A DNA stretch of 64,000 bases, from contig NC_068938.1 of NCBI RefSeq assembly GCF_016801865.2, forward strand, positions 80,172,389 through 80,236,388, given 5' to 3'. The first letter of the stretch is position 1, and each line of letters starts with the position of its first letter. Below are positions 11,345 through 24,172 of the stretch, one piece after another. Both the position numbers and the translations under genes were made by a program. Source of the DNA: Culex pipiens pallens (Eukaryota; Arthropoda; Insecta; Diptera; Culicidae). Under the pieces are notes generated by a model. It did not search any database. It was not told the DNA's origin and saw only the letters and a list, made by a program, of their open reading frames with translations.

Positions 11345-12335
11345 GGGCGTAATATTGAATGTTTGGCCCGTTTAAAATGTTAGTCTTGATTTTAAATTTT
11401 TGAAAATATTTTTTTCGAGAAGATCGGAAAATTTCACGAATGTTTCATGTTTTAACATTGTAAATCGGACCTATAGTTGCTGAGATATCGACATTAGAAA
11501 ATGGTGGGTTGTTTGGGTGAGACTTAGAAAACATCAATTTTCCTGTTTTTTAGCCTTTGCATAGCAATATCTCAGCAACTATGGGTCGCATCAACAAAGT
11601 TCAATAAAGCAAAATATAGAGAATTTTCTCAGCTTTTCAAAAATATTTTTTTCAAAGGTGGGCAAACATGGGCACTAATTTTAAAAAATGAAAAACTGTG
11701 ACTATTTTCAAAAAAGTTACCTAAAAATGGCTATAACTTGAAAACGGTGCACTTTATCAAAAATTCACTAAAGTACTTTTTGATTGCAAATTCGATTTTA
11801 CATCGAAAAATGAAGTTGAAAAATTTTTGCGACTGATATGTCGATTTTTTGAAAAAATCAGTATTGATTCAAAAAATCATAACTCGGTCAAAGATTTTTT
11901 GCCCATTCTGGAAATTTCTGAAAAGTTGGCATTTTATGTCCTCTAAAACATATCAAAAAATAAAAAAAAATTAAAAATAGTGTTTTTTTGCAAATAAAGT
12001 TTTAGTGACAAAAAGTTAAATAAAAAATCAGCAAAATTTTTTTTACCGTGTATCATTTTTTTTTCAGTGTAGTCCATATCCATACCTACAACTTTGTCGA
12101 AGACACCAACTCGTTCAAAAAATTCCTTCAAAAGATACAGATTTTTGAATTTTCACATATCATTTTTGTATGGACAGCTGCCAAATTTGTATGGAAAATT
12201 ATATGGACAAACTAATGATGCAAATTGGCTTCTTTGGGCATACCGAAGGCACCAAAAAAGTTTCAGCCGGATTAAAAAATACAAAAATTAAAATTAAAGA
12301 AAAAAGACCGATTCCGTAGAGAACTGCTCATGAAA
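11345..12335 (+). repeat. Old dispersed repeat, copy A
   Basis: A ~1-kb non-coding sequence. Its parts reappear in inverted orientation at 49652-51205, with matching blocks such as CATGGGCACTA, TAACTCGGTCAAAG and TGATGCAAA in the same relative order. Fragments of the same family are seen near 14195, 29860-30090, 38630, 41130 and 63650. No frame or terminal inverted repeat was found, so the class is unknown. Orientation is arbitrary. Confidence 0.65.
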
Positions 12336-12870
12336 AAAAGTTTCTGGACGAACTCTCTAAACCCCGGGGTCCAAAAGTTACAAGTTGTTGAAGTTTGAGT
12401 ATTTAGGGTTAAAATGTACAAAAAATCGTATTATTGCTATTTCTAAAATCACTCATAAAATCCTTATTTTATTATGGATTTCGATCATCTTGACTTCATT
12501 CGACGCGTATCAGCAAAAACTATTAGTTCCTGATATGTTTTAGCATGATTGAAACATGACTTCTCTTGTCTTTATACGTTTGAACCGTTTGTGCAAGAGG
12601 CTTACCATAGAAACAAGTCGAAACTTGAAGATTTTGAAAACGGATCCTACCCAGACTGCTTCAGTTAGTATGGAAGGTTACAGTGCATTGTTATAACAAC
12701 TTATTGAGATGTTCTGGGTCATCCAAGAACTTCTTGGCGTTAAGACCGGTGGGTCTACCGCCGTAACAAGCAAGAGGTCAGTGATTTTTTACCACTGATT
12801 ATATACGCATAGCTTCACTGAGTATGGTAGACTACTTTGTTAATGTTTTGAAATGTCCTGGGTCATCCTA

Positions 12871-13022
12871 CACTGAAAAAAAAATAAAGTACCAAATTCC
12901 TAAATTCTAGGAATTTTGGCTCCTTTTCTTATTAAGTAATCCAAAAATCCCGATTACTAAATAAGGAAAAGAGGCAAAATTCCTAGAATTAAGGAATTTG
13001 GTACTATTTTTTTATTTCAGTG
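12871..13022. mobile_element. Near-palindromic MITE (CACTGAAA ends) 77 bp from an exon donor
   Basis: A 152-bp element starts CACTGAAAAAAAAATA and ends TTTTTTTATTTCAGTG, with TA at 12869-12870 and 13023-13024. Its arms (for example CCAAATTCCTAAATTCTAGG against CCTAGAATTAAGGAATTTGG) pair along almost the whole length. The RNA would fold into a long hairpin starting 77 bases after the last exonic base at 13100. Confidence 0.85.
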
Positions 13023-13099
13023 TAGGACTCACTAGGACACTAGGACTTTTCAAAATACTGTAAACATGATACAAAAAGATTCCCAAGCACCCCACTTAC

Positions 13100-13231
13100 C
13101 TCATTCCGCAGCTCGATCTGCCGATTGTCGACCGTGCTGTTCCGGTAGCTGTCGTAGTTGAATGGCCTTGAGATGATGTAGCCGATAAATTTCGCCAGGA
13201 CACGCATCGTCGTCGTCGATTCCGGGCGGAC
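13100..13231 (-). CDS. CDAN1: Codanin-1, visible exon 5 of 5 (internal; gene continues left)
   Basis: Encodes 44 residues (window residues 784-827), starting VRPESTTTMRVLAKFIGY and ending RQIELRNE. The LAKFIGY block matches the LAKFLGF block of vertebrate codanin-1, and QIELRNE fits the following helix. The acceptor is CAACAACAG at 13232-13234, with a weak pyrimidine tract. The donor is GAG/GTAAGT, first intron base 13099. Both ends are phase 0, in register with exon 4. Compared with human codanin-1 about six residues are missing between exon 4 and the LAKF block, so an unseen microexon or another acceptor in the giant intron is possible. The donor shows that further exons lie left of this point; none was found in 1-13099, so the C-terminus should be outside the window. 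Confidence 0.8.
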
Positions 13232-13429
13232 CTGTTGTTGGTACAACACCATCGTGGAGATATTCCAAAAGAGCAAAAAGAAAAGAAAAACAAAAGATCG
13301 CGTGAGAAAGAGTGCGAAAACGGGATGAAAGATATCGCAGAACAGTAGGCATGGTGGCGTGAACAAGGCCCATAAAGCATCGCCCGAACGACATTGGACG
13401 GAACAACAACGGAGTCCTGTCCTACTGTG

Positions 13430-14190
13430 AGTGCAGAATGTACGACGACATGGCATGGCATGCTACTGCGGGGCCACCTCGAACAGGAAGTAGGCCGTGG
13501 ACACGACAACGCAAGAAGGAAGTCTGCTCCTAAACGAGCGCACTCACAAAGATAAAGGAGAGAAATTGAAAACAACAAAACTTTGACTCTCATCCAAGTT
13601 CTTTGTTTGCCTCTTCCTCTTTCTCGGCATCCTCGTGAGATGTTGCTTCAGGAAATGGAATCGATTATAGCGTACTTCATCTCGCTCCAATTCTTTCTCT
13701 CCATCTCTCTTTATCTCACTTCCGGGTTCGAGAAACTGAGCCCAAATCTGACACACCTGACCTCCTGAACCTCCTCTCTCACCGACTCACTTCCTCACCC
13801 AAAGGATGCTCGCTCGTGACTCACCCTGCTCACGACTCACCCATATAGTGTTGTAGTGTTGAATATTGTCTGCTGTTTTGTACGTTGTGAACGCCATTTC
13901 CACCCCAAAACACACATATACAACACAGCGGGAAATTGAGTGTTTGAGGAAAATTTCATCACCCTCCTCGCGAATCGTAGTTGTTGCTGGGTTGTTTGTT
14001 TGCAATCATTGGTGTGGCGCCGCCGCTAGATAGTGTGGTTGTGTTGGTGTTTGCACTTCTTCTTCTTGTTTTGGTTGAATTTTTCGACGGACCGCGACAG
14101 CATGCGAATTACTGTTGTCCTTCGAAAAGGGGTTTTGCACGCGGTTGAGGGTGAATTTTGAGGGAGGTAAATGGAAATATGGTAAAGTGT
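13430..14190. other. GC-richer, apparently unique intronic island next to exon 5
   Basis: Overlapping minus-strand frames (for example 13096-13593) run through exon 5 from upstream intron. They are shadows without family resemblance. No repeat signature was seen. It could hold intronic regulatory DNA, but nothing proves it. Confidence 0.35.
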
Positions 14191-14194
14191 TGAG

Positions 14195-14295
14195 CATAAT
14201 ATTGAATGTATGGCCCTTTTAAAATGTTAGTCTTGATTCCAATATTCAAAATATTTTTTTCCAGAAAATCATAAAATTTCACAAAATGTTTACAC
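14195..14295 (+). repeat. Fragment of the dispersed repeat
   Basis: About 100 bases starting near GCATAATATTGAATG closely follow 11350-11445, including AAAATGTTAGTCTTGATT and AAAATTTCACAAA. It is a partial third copy of the family at 11345-12335. Confidence 0.6.
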
Positions 14296-14440
14296 TGAAC
14301 CAATATTTTCTACACATTATTCATGTCAAAAACAAGACGTTATTAACTGGCAACAAGCATAACATTACTTTAAACGTAAATGCCAACTAGAACAAGCTGA
14401 GTGCCGTTAAGAAAAGCTCTTAGTGCCGATGCATGTCTGC

Positions 14441-14594
14441 CTACAACATCCAGTACTTTGTTCTAGAAATCAGAAGGAAATCCAGTATTTTCGCGAAAAC
14501 TTAACACGTAGCCTTATGTGTGAGATAAACTTCAAATGCGTTTTTCTCAGCTTGCTGTTTTTGCAAATGGGACATTTACTCGAACATGGGCAGT
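14441..14594. mobile_element. Partial copy of the ACTGCCCATG MITE
   Basis: The run from ACAACATCCAGTACTTTG to CATGGGCAGT matches the right two thirds of the MITE at 45971-46220, including AACTTAACACGTAGCC and CTCAGCTTGCTGTTTTTGCA. The left terminus is absent, so this is a 5'-truncated or broken copy. Confidence 0.75.
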
Positions 14595-14599
14595 ATAGT

Positions 14600-15522
14600 A
14601 ACAGCATGTTTCAAACAATGAACTAATAAAATGTTTAAATGGTTTCTTTCCACACTATTAATAACTGTAAGTTTTCTGCGTTTAGGCTGGTACAAATTTT
14701 CATTAAAGTTTTTGTCACCCCTTCAACGTCGGTCTGAAAAATCAGGGGGCAATTTTTTTTCAAAAAACATCAAAATGTCAATGAAAATTTAAGAACAATA
14801 AACTCATCAAATCAATTGAAAATGCATTCCCCTGCTGTAAGAATCATTTTTAGCATGTTTGGGTTTACAAAAAAAAAAAAAAATTTGATTTTTGAAAAAT
14901 TTTGATGTGCAACACCACAAAAAAAAATTGTTCCGGTTATTTTTTTTGTTTTCGTCAAATCTTACACTTTTTGAAAACTAATGATTGCAAAAAAAACTGA
15001 ACTAGTGTTAAATACATTTTAAAACACTTTTTTCATTTAAATGTTGAGACTATGCGTTTTCAATTCGCCGAGTCGAGGGACAAAAACTTATATTTGCATC
15101 AGCCTTATTATTGTTATCAATGATTTTTTCATTAACATGTTTTCTTTCGTTACACAATACATTTGTTTTAGTTTATGGACGATATTTTGAATATACTTAT
15201 TAATAATTACAAAGTTGGAATGTTCAAATGACACAGTATTTGATTTTGGTAAAAAATAACATATTTTAAACTAAGGTTTATTTTTGAAAAAATCTTAAGC
15301 CCGCGAAATTGGTTGGTTATTTACAAATTAAGAAAAACATGCTTAGAAACAGTCTTGAAAAGAACAAATAACTGAAAAAATGTTCACTTAAATCACCCAT
15401 AATCCACTCAAAATTGTATGGTAACGATTCGTCCGATTCCGGATCGTAAAAAAGAAAGAAAAAAAGGTGAATTTTAGTGATGATTCAAAACTTCGTCAAA
15501 TTGGAAACACCACGATTGGTAA
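14600..15522. other. AT-rich intronic sequence, no feature
   Basis: Long A and T runs, no open frame and no repeat termini recognised. Confidence 0.4.
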
Positions 15523-15684
15523 GGGACCATCCATAAACCACGTGGACATTTCAGGGGGGGGGGTGGTGGCGGTTGTCCACGATCCATACAAAATAGTTTT
15601 TTTGTATGGACAATTGTCCATGAGGGGGGGGGGGGGGGGTAACAGATTCCAAAAAAAGTGTCCACGTGGTTTATGGATGGTCCC
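15523..15684. mobile_element. MITE with GGGACCATCCATAAACC termini, TAA target duplication
   Basis: A 162-bp element starts GGGACCATCCATAAACCACG and ends with its reverse complement, with TAA on each side (15520-15522 and 15685-15687). A three-base TWA duplication and GGG ends fit PIF/Harbinger-type MITEs. The arms contain G runs of 9 and about 15 bases. A short related word also occurs in the foldback arms. Confidence 0.85.
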
Positions 15685-15687
15685 TAA

Positions 15688-16255
15688 TTACAAAATATGA
15701 TTGAATTTGATCAACTGACAGAATTGTTCTTAGAACGTGATTTTTCAACAAAGTTGGTTGAATATGTCCACAACAATACCTTTGTAAAAGAATTTGAAAA
15801 AATGTCATTAATTTGATTCTGAGATATTGCAAAAACCATTAAAAAATTCCTTTGGCCCAATGTCACCCCTACTGGCGTTTGTAAATTATTTCAATCTGAG
15901 ACTGTTGTGTAGTTTTCACAATCTGTTTATCTTTAGCGTTCTTTTAAATATGTTCTTTAATAGAGGATATCTGAGTTCCACAGTAGAAAAGTGTTTTTAC
16001 ACAATTTTAGTTTAAAGGTTAAATTAATAGAATTGAAATACCTAATAGTTTTTTTTTAATTCATTTCATTTTTCAGACGAAAATAACGTTGGGAGTTAAG
16101 CTTTTTTTAAATTCCAAATTTTTAAGGGCTTTTTAACAAATTTCACATTTTTTTGATAACCACAATTTTTTCAAGAACTTGAAAAGATAAAACTAAAAAA
16201 ATACTTTTTTACTGAATAAAATTAATCTTTTTTAAAATTTTAACTCTTCTCAAAT
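15688..16255. other. AT-rich intronic sequence, no feature
   Basis: Nothing beyond A/T-rich DNA with short chance frames was seen. Confidence 0.4.
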
Positions 16256-18181
16256 CTCGCCACTGAAGGGTGCTTTGCGAGGCGGAAAATACTTCCGCTT
16301 TTGTATCAACAATCCGGAGAAAGTAATTTCGGCCCAAGTTGGATGGGTTAGGAAAGAGAAGCGTCATCGGTGTGTGTGTGCGTGGGCGTGGGAGTGGAAA
16401 AGCTGTGAAGCGATGCGAAGTTGTCCACATTCAGGTAACAACAACAACAATCCCAGTGACACCACTAAGGGCCCCAAGCTTTCCAAAGGGCAAGAGTGTG
16501 AAAGGACATTTGCGTCTCTCACTGGTGTGACACCACTGGCAAGGGTGTCCTTTCTCATAACATTTCGGTAGTAACAATTTAAAAAGGTTGATATTGACTT
16601 TGAGAAAAGAAATCAAACCAAAAGATTCAAAATTTTAATGCTTTTTTATGAAATTTTATAAAAAAAAATAAAAATTTCACGATTAGAACTTTATAGATTG
16701 TTAGCCTCAACTTTACTCACCGACAACCGTGTTCGATTTTGGCGGAATGATAAGGTTCGTTTTGTTTGTATGGGTGTTTTCCCTCTGTTTGCGTTCGAGT
16801 CTCGTTTTGATACTTTTCATTTGTTGCTCGGCAAAGGCTAAAAATATAATCGAAAGAAAAAAAAACACGACGAAATAAAGTACTTCCTGCTTGTTGTTGT
16901 CGACCTCCCAAAGCCGCCCCCGTTTTCAAGGCTTTCCAAGGTTGGTCGAGTGGGCGGTGGAGCCTTTGAGAGGACTCTCCTCCTTTCACTTGATGGTAAT
17001 GGCTTCGATGGGTTTGGGACACACGCTGTCACACCGGCTGTGGGAGTGGAGGGGGGAGGGGATGTTTTTAAAAAGTCCATGACAATACCTCGGTTGTGTG
17101 GCAGCAGAGAGGTGAGTTTGCAGAAAAACGGGGAAAATGTCGTGTTTTTCTTTGTGTGTATTCGAGTAAACATTCCCATGCAATAAAAGGATCCTTATTA
17201 AGTCCGAAATAAATTGGTTCATTAATTGACAATTTGATGTTGCTGGATTGGCATTTCCGAGCAATTGAAAAAGGTTTTTAAGCATTGTTTGTTCTTTATA
17301 CAATTGAAACGATTTTTCCGAAATTATTTGTTTGGCTTGTTTGAATGAAAATGAAATGAACTTCAAATTTTGAATTAAATAAATCGGTCCTGGAATTTTT
17401 CGAAACATTGAACAACATGAACAAAATCAAATTTTAATTGTTTAAAATGCAGCTAGTGATTTGTTTTGTTCAAGCAAAAATAATGAATACAACGGAACTA
17501 ATGTTTTATAATATTGATTTTTTTTTTAAAGAAACTGAGTTCAGATATTCAAGAAACTAGATAATTGATTCATTTTTATTTCAGGATACGTATCACTCGA
17601 AATCAACTTCGTAAAGAATATTCAGTAAACTCCAAGCATTTGCCAGGCTTTGTTCCCTCATTTCAATAACTCATTGGCAAAGCTCCTGAAAATTTAATAC
17701 CACCACAAATTCTTTAATTGAAAATTACCACTCTAGTTTACGATCAGCCCTTTTCCGAGCGGCAAGTTCAACAGTTTTCACCGTAGAGTTTCATATTGAA
17801 TCCCGTCTCCCCGTATTTCCAGGCAACAAATTTTCCTGGGGATTACGGACGGAGTCCTGGTCCAGTTTGGTTTCACGTTCCGGGGTTGAATAATGAATTC
17901 CTGTTTTGCTCCACCCCTTGAAAGGATCCGGAAAAGTTTCGGTAATGGCCACTGCTGCTGGGGAGAACAAAGGATTTCCACAACATTAACTAACGCGTCG
18001 AGTACAACCTTTTGGCAGCCCTTAAGAAGAGGGGGGAAATTGAGACTTATGATGGCTCGATTTTCGGGGGAAACACTGTAATCCGGGGCGTTAATCCGGT
18101 GGAGAATGTGTTTATGTCTTTGGAGGGACATGTTGCTCTCTAGAGTTAGGATTGTCATTCAGTGGCACAAAAAAGGTCAAA
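16256..18181. other. Mixed unique intronic DNA
   Basis: GC-richer islands at about 16256-17185 and 17740-18180 are separated by AT-rich DNA. Frames of 60-140 codons overlap on both strands. None has a recognisable domain or a good splice context in register with codanin. Nothing else was identified. Confidence 0.35.
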
Positions 18182-18452
18182 GTTTTCCAAGCGTCTTTAG
18201 AGTCTTAAGGTGCAGGCCTCAAGTTTATTCTATTGTCCAAAAATCCATAAGCTCTTCAAACGATTCAAGTATCTCAAGTGTCACAAGCATTTTATGCATC
18301 TCAGGCATCATAAGAGTTTCACATAACTCAGCGTCTCAAGTGTCTCAATACTCAAGAGTTTTAAGCGTCTCAATTATCCCAAGTGTCTCTTGTGTTTCAA
18401 ACGTCTCAATTACCGTTAATGTCTAAGCCTCCAACATGTCTTGAATATCTTC
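18182..18452. repeat. Degenerate 9-bp GTCTCAAGC minisatellite, left part
   Basis: Words such as AGCGTCTCAAGTGTCTC recur at 9-bp spacing with much divergence. It is continuous in type with 22112-24172, and the two parts are separated by the 3.6-kb retroposon inserted at 18477. Confidence 0.75.
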
Positions 18453-18476
18453 AGAAATAAAGTGCAATTTAAGCAT
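18453..18476. repeat. Target-site duplication, left copy (24 bp)
   Basis: The block starting AGAAATAAAGTGC and ending TTTAAGCAT is repeated exactly at 22088-22111. It duplicates the target of the retroposon between them. Confidence 0.9.
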
Positions 18477-21400
18477 GGGATCGCAGTAATCCATGGCCGT
18501 GATCGGTCGACTTAAATTTTCACTCCGCGTTTTTTGGCCTCTCCTCGTTTAAAAATTTTCATCGTGGTGCTTTTCGGTTCGTTTTTTTTCCGGCGGAACT
18601 GCGTGGGTCAACTACCCGGTTTTAGGATACTGTGTTCTTCCAAATTTTGAGGAATTGTGTGGTTGTGTGCTGAAGGAAATTTCGTTGAGTTTGGAAGAAA
18701 ATTGTGTGGTTGCGGTTGCTGAAGATGAAGATTTTGCTCAATTTTGTCCACCGGCTTGTGGATTTTTTGCTATATCTGGCCTGATAAGATGTACAACCTT
18801 CTAGATAGTTTTATCGAGTTTGAATGAAATTAGTGTGATAAATGCAGATTGTTGAGCAAAGTGCCACGAAGATCTTATGTGTGTTCAAAGTTTTCACTTT
18901 ATTGCTTCGCATAATTTTGTTTATCGCGTAACCATAGAAACCGGTTTGGTGCGGTACGAGTGATAGTGAGCTGCTTTGATTGGGGGAGGAGGAAAGGGTT
19001 GGGGTGTGGTGAATTTACTGCTGGCAAAGTTTTAGTGATTTAAAAGAGTCTTGTGAAAATTCTTAGAGGAAACGCTCAGAGAAGCATCATAACTATTTGG
19101 GATGAATTCCTTTTTTTTTTTTTTTTGTTTAACAGTGAATTATAAAAAAATATGCATAACAAAATTGTGAACAAGAAGAGATCCCTGGCTCAGGTACCGT
19201 TCCAGTTGTGTTCGTTTGTTAGCATGAGGACAAGCCGAGATGGGTGTGCTGCAGGCGCCCGCTACTAAGTTGTCGAAGAAGAAATGAGAGGCCTACTATG
19301 TTATATCGGGTGAGCTCGTTTCATGTTAAATATGTTTGCGGAGATGTATGAAGTCTCTAGTATATTCGGTTTGCGTCAAATTGTTGGTCTCATTCCTAAA
19401 CTTACGTATCATTAAGTCAACAAGTTTCTTTTTTTTTTCTTTTTCGGAAAATTGTTAATCATGTTGGTTTTTATTGATGTAGCATGATTAACCCACCAAC
19501 AGTCTCGAGTGTGGAATTTGTATACATTTGCATGATGCTGGTGGTGGTTTTATGTAGAAATGTCTTAAATTTGATTGTTGGTTTGGACAAATTTGGAAAT
19601 AACTTAGTGTCAGTGTTTTGAAATCGGTTTGATAGTTTGAATTACCTTACAGAATTTGTTATAAAAATATAGATACAGGTTTTATATTTTCTCTAAAATT
19701 TACCTTTACAGTTTTTTTATCCTTCTAGTAGTTACATTTAATAGATGTTTTTAAATATGTCTTATTGCAGGTACAAATATATAACTTTGGATTTCAGGCT
19801 CACAAGGGAGACGACATTCATATATTAATTGTGTTTCTTATTTTGTCTCGATTTTGGAAACAATATTAAATTTGATAAATAGTGTTTACAGATAAATATA
19901 AATACAAAAGAGTGTTTTTAAGCATCTCGGCAATCGAGACAAATATAATCAATTAAAATAAGGTTTGACAATTGTTTTGACGTTTTTCTTCTCAAGCCTC
20001 TTATTTCTCTCTAATTAAGTTTTAGCTTTAGCTGTTGCATTTTATTAGCAAGTTTTTTATGATATTAAAAAAACCTATAACTGCCTAAACGAGCATTAAA
20101 TTACTTTCATTATTTTGAATACGATTTTGAGAGTTAAAGCTTCGAAACAACTTGTTAAGTTCTTAAGTCTTCTTATATTTATTTAATCTTTTTATGTAAT
20201 TCTATGCGATAGAGCTTTGTCTGGTTACAGGTATACATTTTAAAATTTAATTCAGGCCACTAATGGAACCAGCGAAAGGACTACAAAAATATATATATAT
20301 ATATATTTGTGTTTTGTTATTTACCAATTTTGGCATCAATAATATTTTTGTTAAGTTGTTGTTATTTGTTGATTTTATTAGGGAAACTTTATTAATAACC
20401 CTATGGATCCAAAATGAAACTACGACATGGAATGAATTGCGCTTTTAAAAACTAGTTTTATTGCCATTATTAATGTATTTTGCGTACTATTTAAAATCGT
20501 TTTTAATTTCTTAACAAAAGTTTAAAATTAATGCTGCCAAAATTGGGACTATAAACTGTTCACATGATATTGAAACCAGGCCTTGACAACTGTTTCGAAG
20601 ATTTTGTTCTCTACATCCCAAAAAGTTTGGCTTCAGCCGCTGCATATTATTCTCTTTGCACTGACATTGTGTTTGTGTTATTAAAACTATTATTTTCAAT
20701 ATCAAATATTTTTTATATAATTGCATTTATTATTCTTATCCAAGTTCCAAGTTATAATAAGTTATATGAGTTTATTTAATATTTAGTACAAGAATTAGCT
20801 GTAGAATAAAATTATTTTAGTTTTCTCTTGAATCCATTGATCGGTTTGAACTTCGAAACATTTGTTAAGATCTGAGGACATATTTATACATTTTATATTA
20901 TTATTATATTTGTGATATTTTTTATTTAATATTTAACATTTATTATATTATCATTATACCATTACTCTCTATATTTCGAATTGCGTTGAAAAACTTCTAG
21001 CACCATTGTTTTTCAGGACCAATTGATTTACCATCTGAGAGTCTTTTCAATAAAATTCAGTAGTTATTTCTTGTTATGTCACGATTTTGGAATCAGTAAT
21101 ATTTTTGTTAACGGTGCACAGCAACCAGAACTTTTGCACCCAGATTTTTGTTGCAGACATTTTAGTATCTTTAAAACTACGGGTACTATCGAAATATTTT
21201 TTAATTCTTCCCCTAAAACACTGTCCACAAAGTAGTTTACAACAAAGTTTCACTAATTTTACAATCCCGTAGTTGCAGGATTGGGTCCGTAAGTTTGACA
21301 ATTTTGGAATAAGAAGACAACAACATCCTTCGTTGCTGTGCACCCTTAAGAAGTTTTCCAAGATTTAATTATTCATTTGAATGAATTATCGTTTTTAAAG

Positions 21401-22087
21401 CTTTTCCAATTCATAGGATTGTCTTCTGCCTAGTTTCAATGGCATTTTAAAATTCCTGCTTCCAAAATTGGGACAGTTGTATCAATTCTAGGCTTTAAAA
21501 GTTTTTTCGAAGCTTTTGTTACCTAGCCATTACAATTCTTTCAGCTTTTGATATATTTTATTTGACGAGCACCTTGATTTTCTTTTTTCCATTTTTTTTT
21601 TATTTTGATCTGTTTTTTTTTTTTTTCGTTCCAAGGTAAGCTATTCCATTTATTTATGTTGATTCAAATGAATAAATGCTTCGAAACAACTTGTTAAGTT
21701 CTTATGGCATATATTGATACTTGTATTATTATTTGTTATACATTATATAATCTTTATTTGTTTTCATTATATTATATGACCCATATAAACATATATTTCA
21801 AACGCCTAACAACCCCCCAAAAAATACTAACCCATCTCAAAAAATAATCCCAGGGCCTTCATATATTTTATGGACTGGATGAGGGAGTCGTGGATCGCCT
21901 GGCCCAAGTCACATGAATGTCATTGTCTATTTAATCATACCATAACAAATGGTTGGATAGAGAATGATAAGCTTTTAAGGTCCTTAAGATATAAGTCGGT
22001 TACTAACCAAACCGTCTCAGTTGAAACATACTGCGGTCATGGCCAAGTCCTGCCAAGACGGGGGTACTAATACATACATACATACAT
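18477..22087 (+). mobile_element. 3.6-kb non-coding retroposon with (TACA)n tail
   Basis: Flanked by a perfect 24-bp duplication and ending in a (CATA)n/(TACA)n tail at ~22070-22087, both signs of target-primed reverse transcription on the plus strand. The left ~700 bases are GC-richer, followed by AT-rich DNA. The 3' end has CATGGCCAAGTCCTGCC and CAAGACGGGGGTACTAATAC. No reverse transcriptase or other frame above ~70 codons exists. Diverged internal repeats are visible: CTTCGAAACAACTTGTTAAG near 20133 and 21688 with a weaker copy near 20846, AATATTTTTGTTAA near 20340 and 21098, and CCAAAATTGGGAC near 20533 and 21458. Alternatives are a LINE with decayed coding parts, or a non-coding transcript copied in trans. 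Confidence 0.75.
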
Positions 22088-22111
22088 AGAAATAAAGTGC
22101 AATTTAAGCAT
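22088..22111. repeat. Target-site duplication, right copy (24 bp)
   Basis: Exact second copy of 18453-18476. It borders the (TACA)n tail on its left and the resumed GTCTCAAGC repeat on its right. Confidence 0.9.
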
Positions 22112-24172
22112 CTCAAGCATCATATGCGTCTTAAGGGTCTTAAATGTCTTACATGTCACAGGGTCTTAGGTGTCTCAAATGGATAACAAATCTTAAGTGT
22201 CTCTTGCGTTTCTAGTGTCTCATTTGTCTTTAAAATATTAAGCGTCCCACCTATCTTGAGTATCTGTCTTAAGTGCCTCAAACGTCATCATTTTTTCCGA
22301 GTTTCAAGTGTCACATCGTCTGAAATGTCTGAAGTATAAACAGAGTCTAAAAATGTCTTAAGGATGTCTCTTGAATCACGAACGAACGAAGCATCATAAA
22401 GGTCTCAATTGTCTCAAATGTCATCTCATGGTCTCAATCTTCTCAAATGTCTTCCAAGCATCTTATGCATCTCTAATGTCTTAGATATTAACAGCTTCTG
22501 AAATGTCTAAAAATCTCGCATGTTTCTGTGTCTCTAGCGTTTTTAAGATTATGAGCGTCCCAACCGACTAATATTTCTCAACGCCTCAAGTGTAGTAGCG
22601 TCTCATTTGTCTAAAGCGTCTCACATGTCTTGAAGATGTATGTAGGGTGCCCAGAATATGGGGCTTTTTCTTAAAACCTCGATCCACAAGCTGATTATTG
22701 TTCCTTGAGCTATTTTAGGACTCTGGGCCAAATATGAGCAAAATCGGTCAACATTTACCCATTGATACTCAAACGTCTCATATGTCTAAGCGTCTCAAGA
22801 ATCACAGCCTGTAGAATGTCTCAACTGTCTTAAGAGTCGAGCATGTCTTCATGTGGTCTCTAGAGTTATGGAGCATCTCAAGCGTCTCAGATAATTCATT
22901 GTCTCAAACCGTCTCAATCATTTTAAGCGCTTCATGCGCTTCAAACGTCTCAATTGTCTCAAATGCTATCTCATCTCACTTGTTTTGAGTCAGTGTCTGT
23001 CGTCTTATGAATCTTAAAGACCGCGTTGGTCTGGAATCTTAAAGGACGCGTTGTCTCAATATTCTTAAATGTCACCTCAGTGTCTCTAGCGTCTCAATCC
23101 CCTCACATGCCCCAGTATTTCAGAACTCGGCGTCTCAAGTGTCTCAGCATCTCAAATGTGTTGAGTGTCTGAAGCGCCTCACATGTCTTGAGTAACCCCA
23201 GTCTCAAGCATTTCAAGCGATCAATGAGTTTTTCTATCGTCTCGATTGTATCAACTATCGTCTCAGTGTCTCTAGCGTCTAAAGCACCTCAAGCGTCTCA
23301 AGCGCATCCTCTGCCCAGGAATTCAGAAATATCACCGTCTCAAGTGTCTCAAGTGACACAATTGTCTCAGCGTCTCAAGTATCTTAAGCGTCTAAACTAA
23401 TTCAACAGTCTCAAATGTCTCAAATGTCTTGAGTGTCTATTTAATTATATATTTTTTAAAGCGTCTCACATGTCTTGAGGGACCCCAGTCTCAAGCATGT
23501 TAAGTGATTAATTATTTTTAATTTTGTGTCTAAAGCACCTCAAGTGTTTCAATCGTCCCATTAATTCAGGAATATCAGTGTCTCAGTGGCTCAGCGTCTC
23601 AAGTATCTCAAGTGTCCAAAATATTTCAAGCGTCTCATATGTTTCAAGTGTCATTTGTCAATAGTTGTTGTCTTTAGTGACCCCAGTATCAAGCATTTCA
23701 AGTGAGCAATGCATTTTAAACGCCATAATTGTCTTAAGTGACGTTTCAGTGTATCTAGCGTCTAAAGCACCTTGTGCGTCTCAAGCGTCTCACATGCCCC
23801 ATAACTTTAGGAGTTTCAGCGTCTCAAACTTAAAATGTCTTAATTGTCGTATCAGCGTCTCAGCGTCTCAATGATTCTAGTCTATCAGCGTCTCAAGTAT
23901 CTCAAGCGTCTGAAACATTTCAAGGATTCCAAATATCTACGTGTCTTATTCATTTTCAAAATTAAAAAAGCAATCAATGAGTTTTAAGCGTCTCAGTAGT
24001 CTCAAATGTCGTTCAGTGTATCTAGCGCCTAAAGCACCTTAAGCGTCTCGAGCGCCTCACATGCCAGCGTCTCAAGCGTCTCAGTGACTCAAGTGCCTCA
24101 GCGTCTCAAGTATTTTAAGTGTCTAAAACATTTCAAGCGTCTCTAATGTCTTGAGTGTCTATTTCATGAAAT
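22112..24172. repeat. Degenerate 9-bp GTCTCAAGC minisatellite, right part
   Basis: About 2 kb of diverged GTCTCAAGC/GTCTCAAGT units at 9-bp register with local higher-order repeats (for example CATGTCTTGAG every few hundred bases). A foreign, unassigned stretch of about 130 bases lies near 22640-22770. Short open frames here are repeat frames. Confidence 0.8.
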
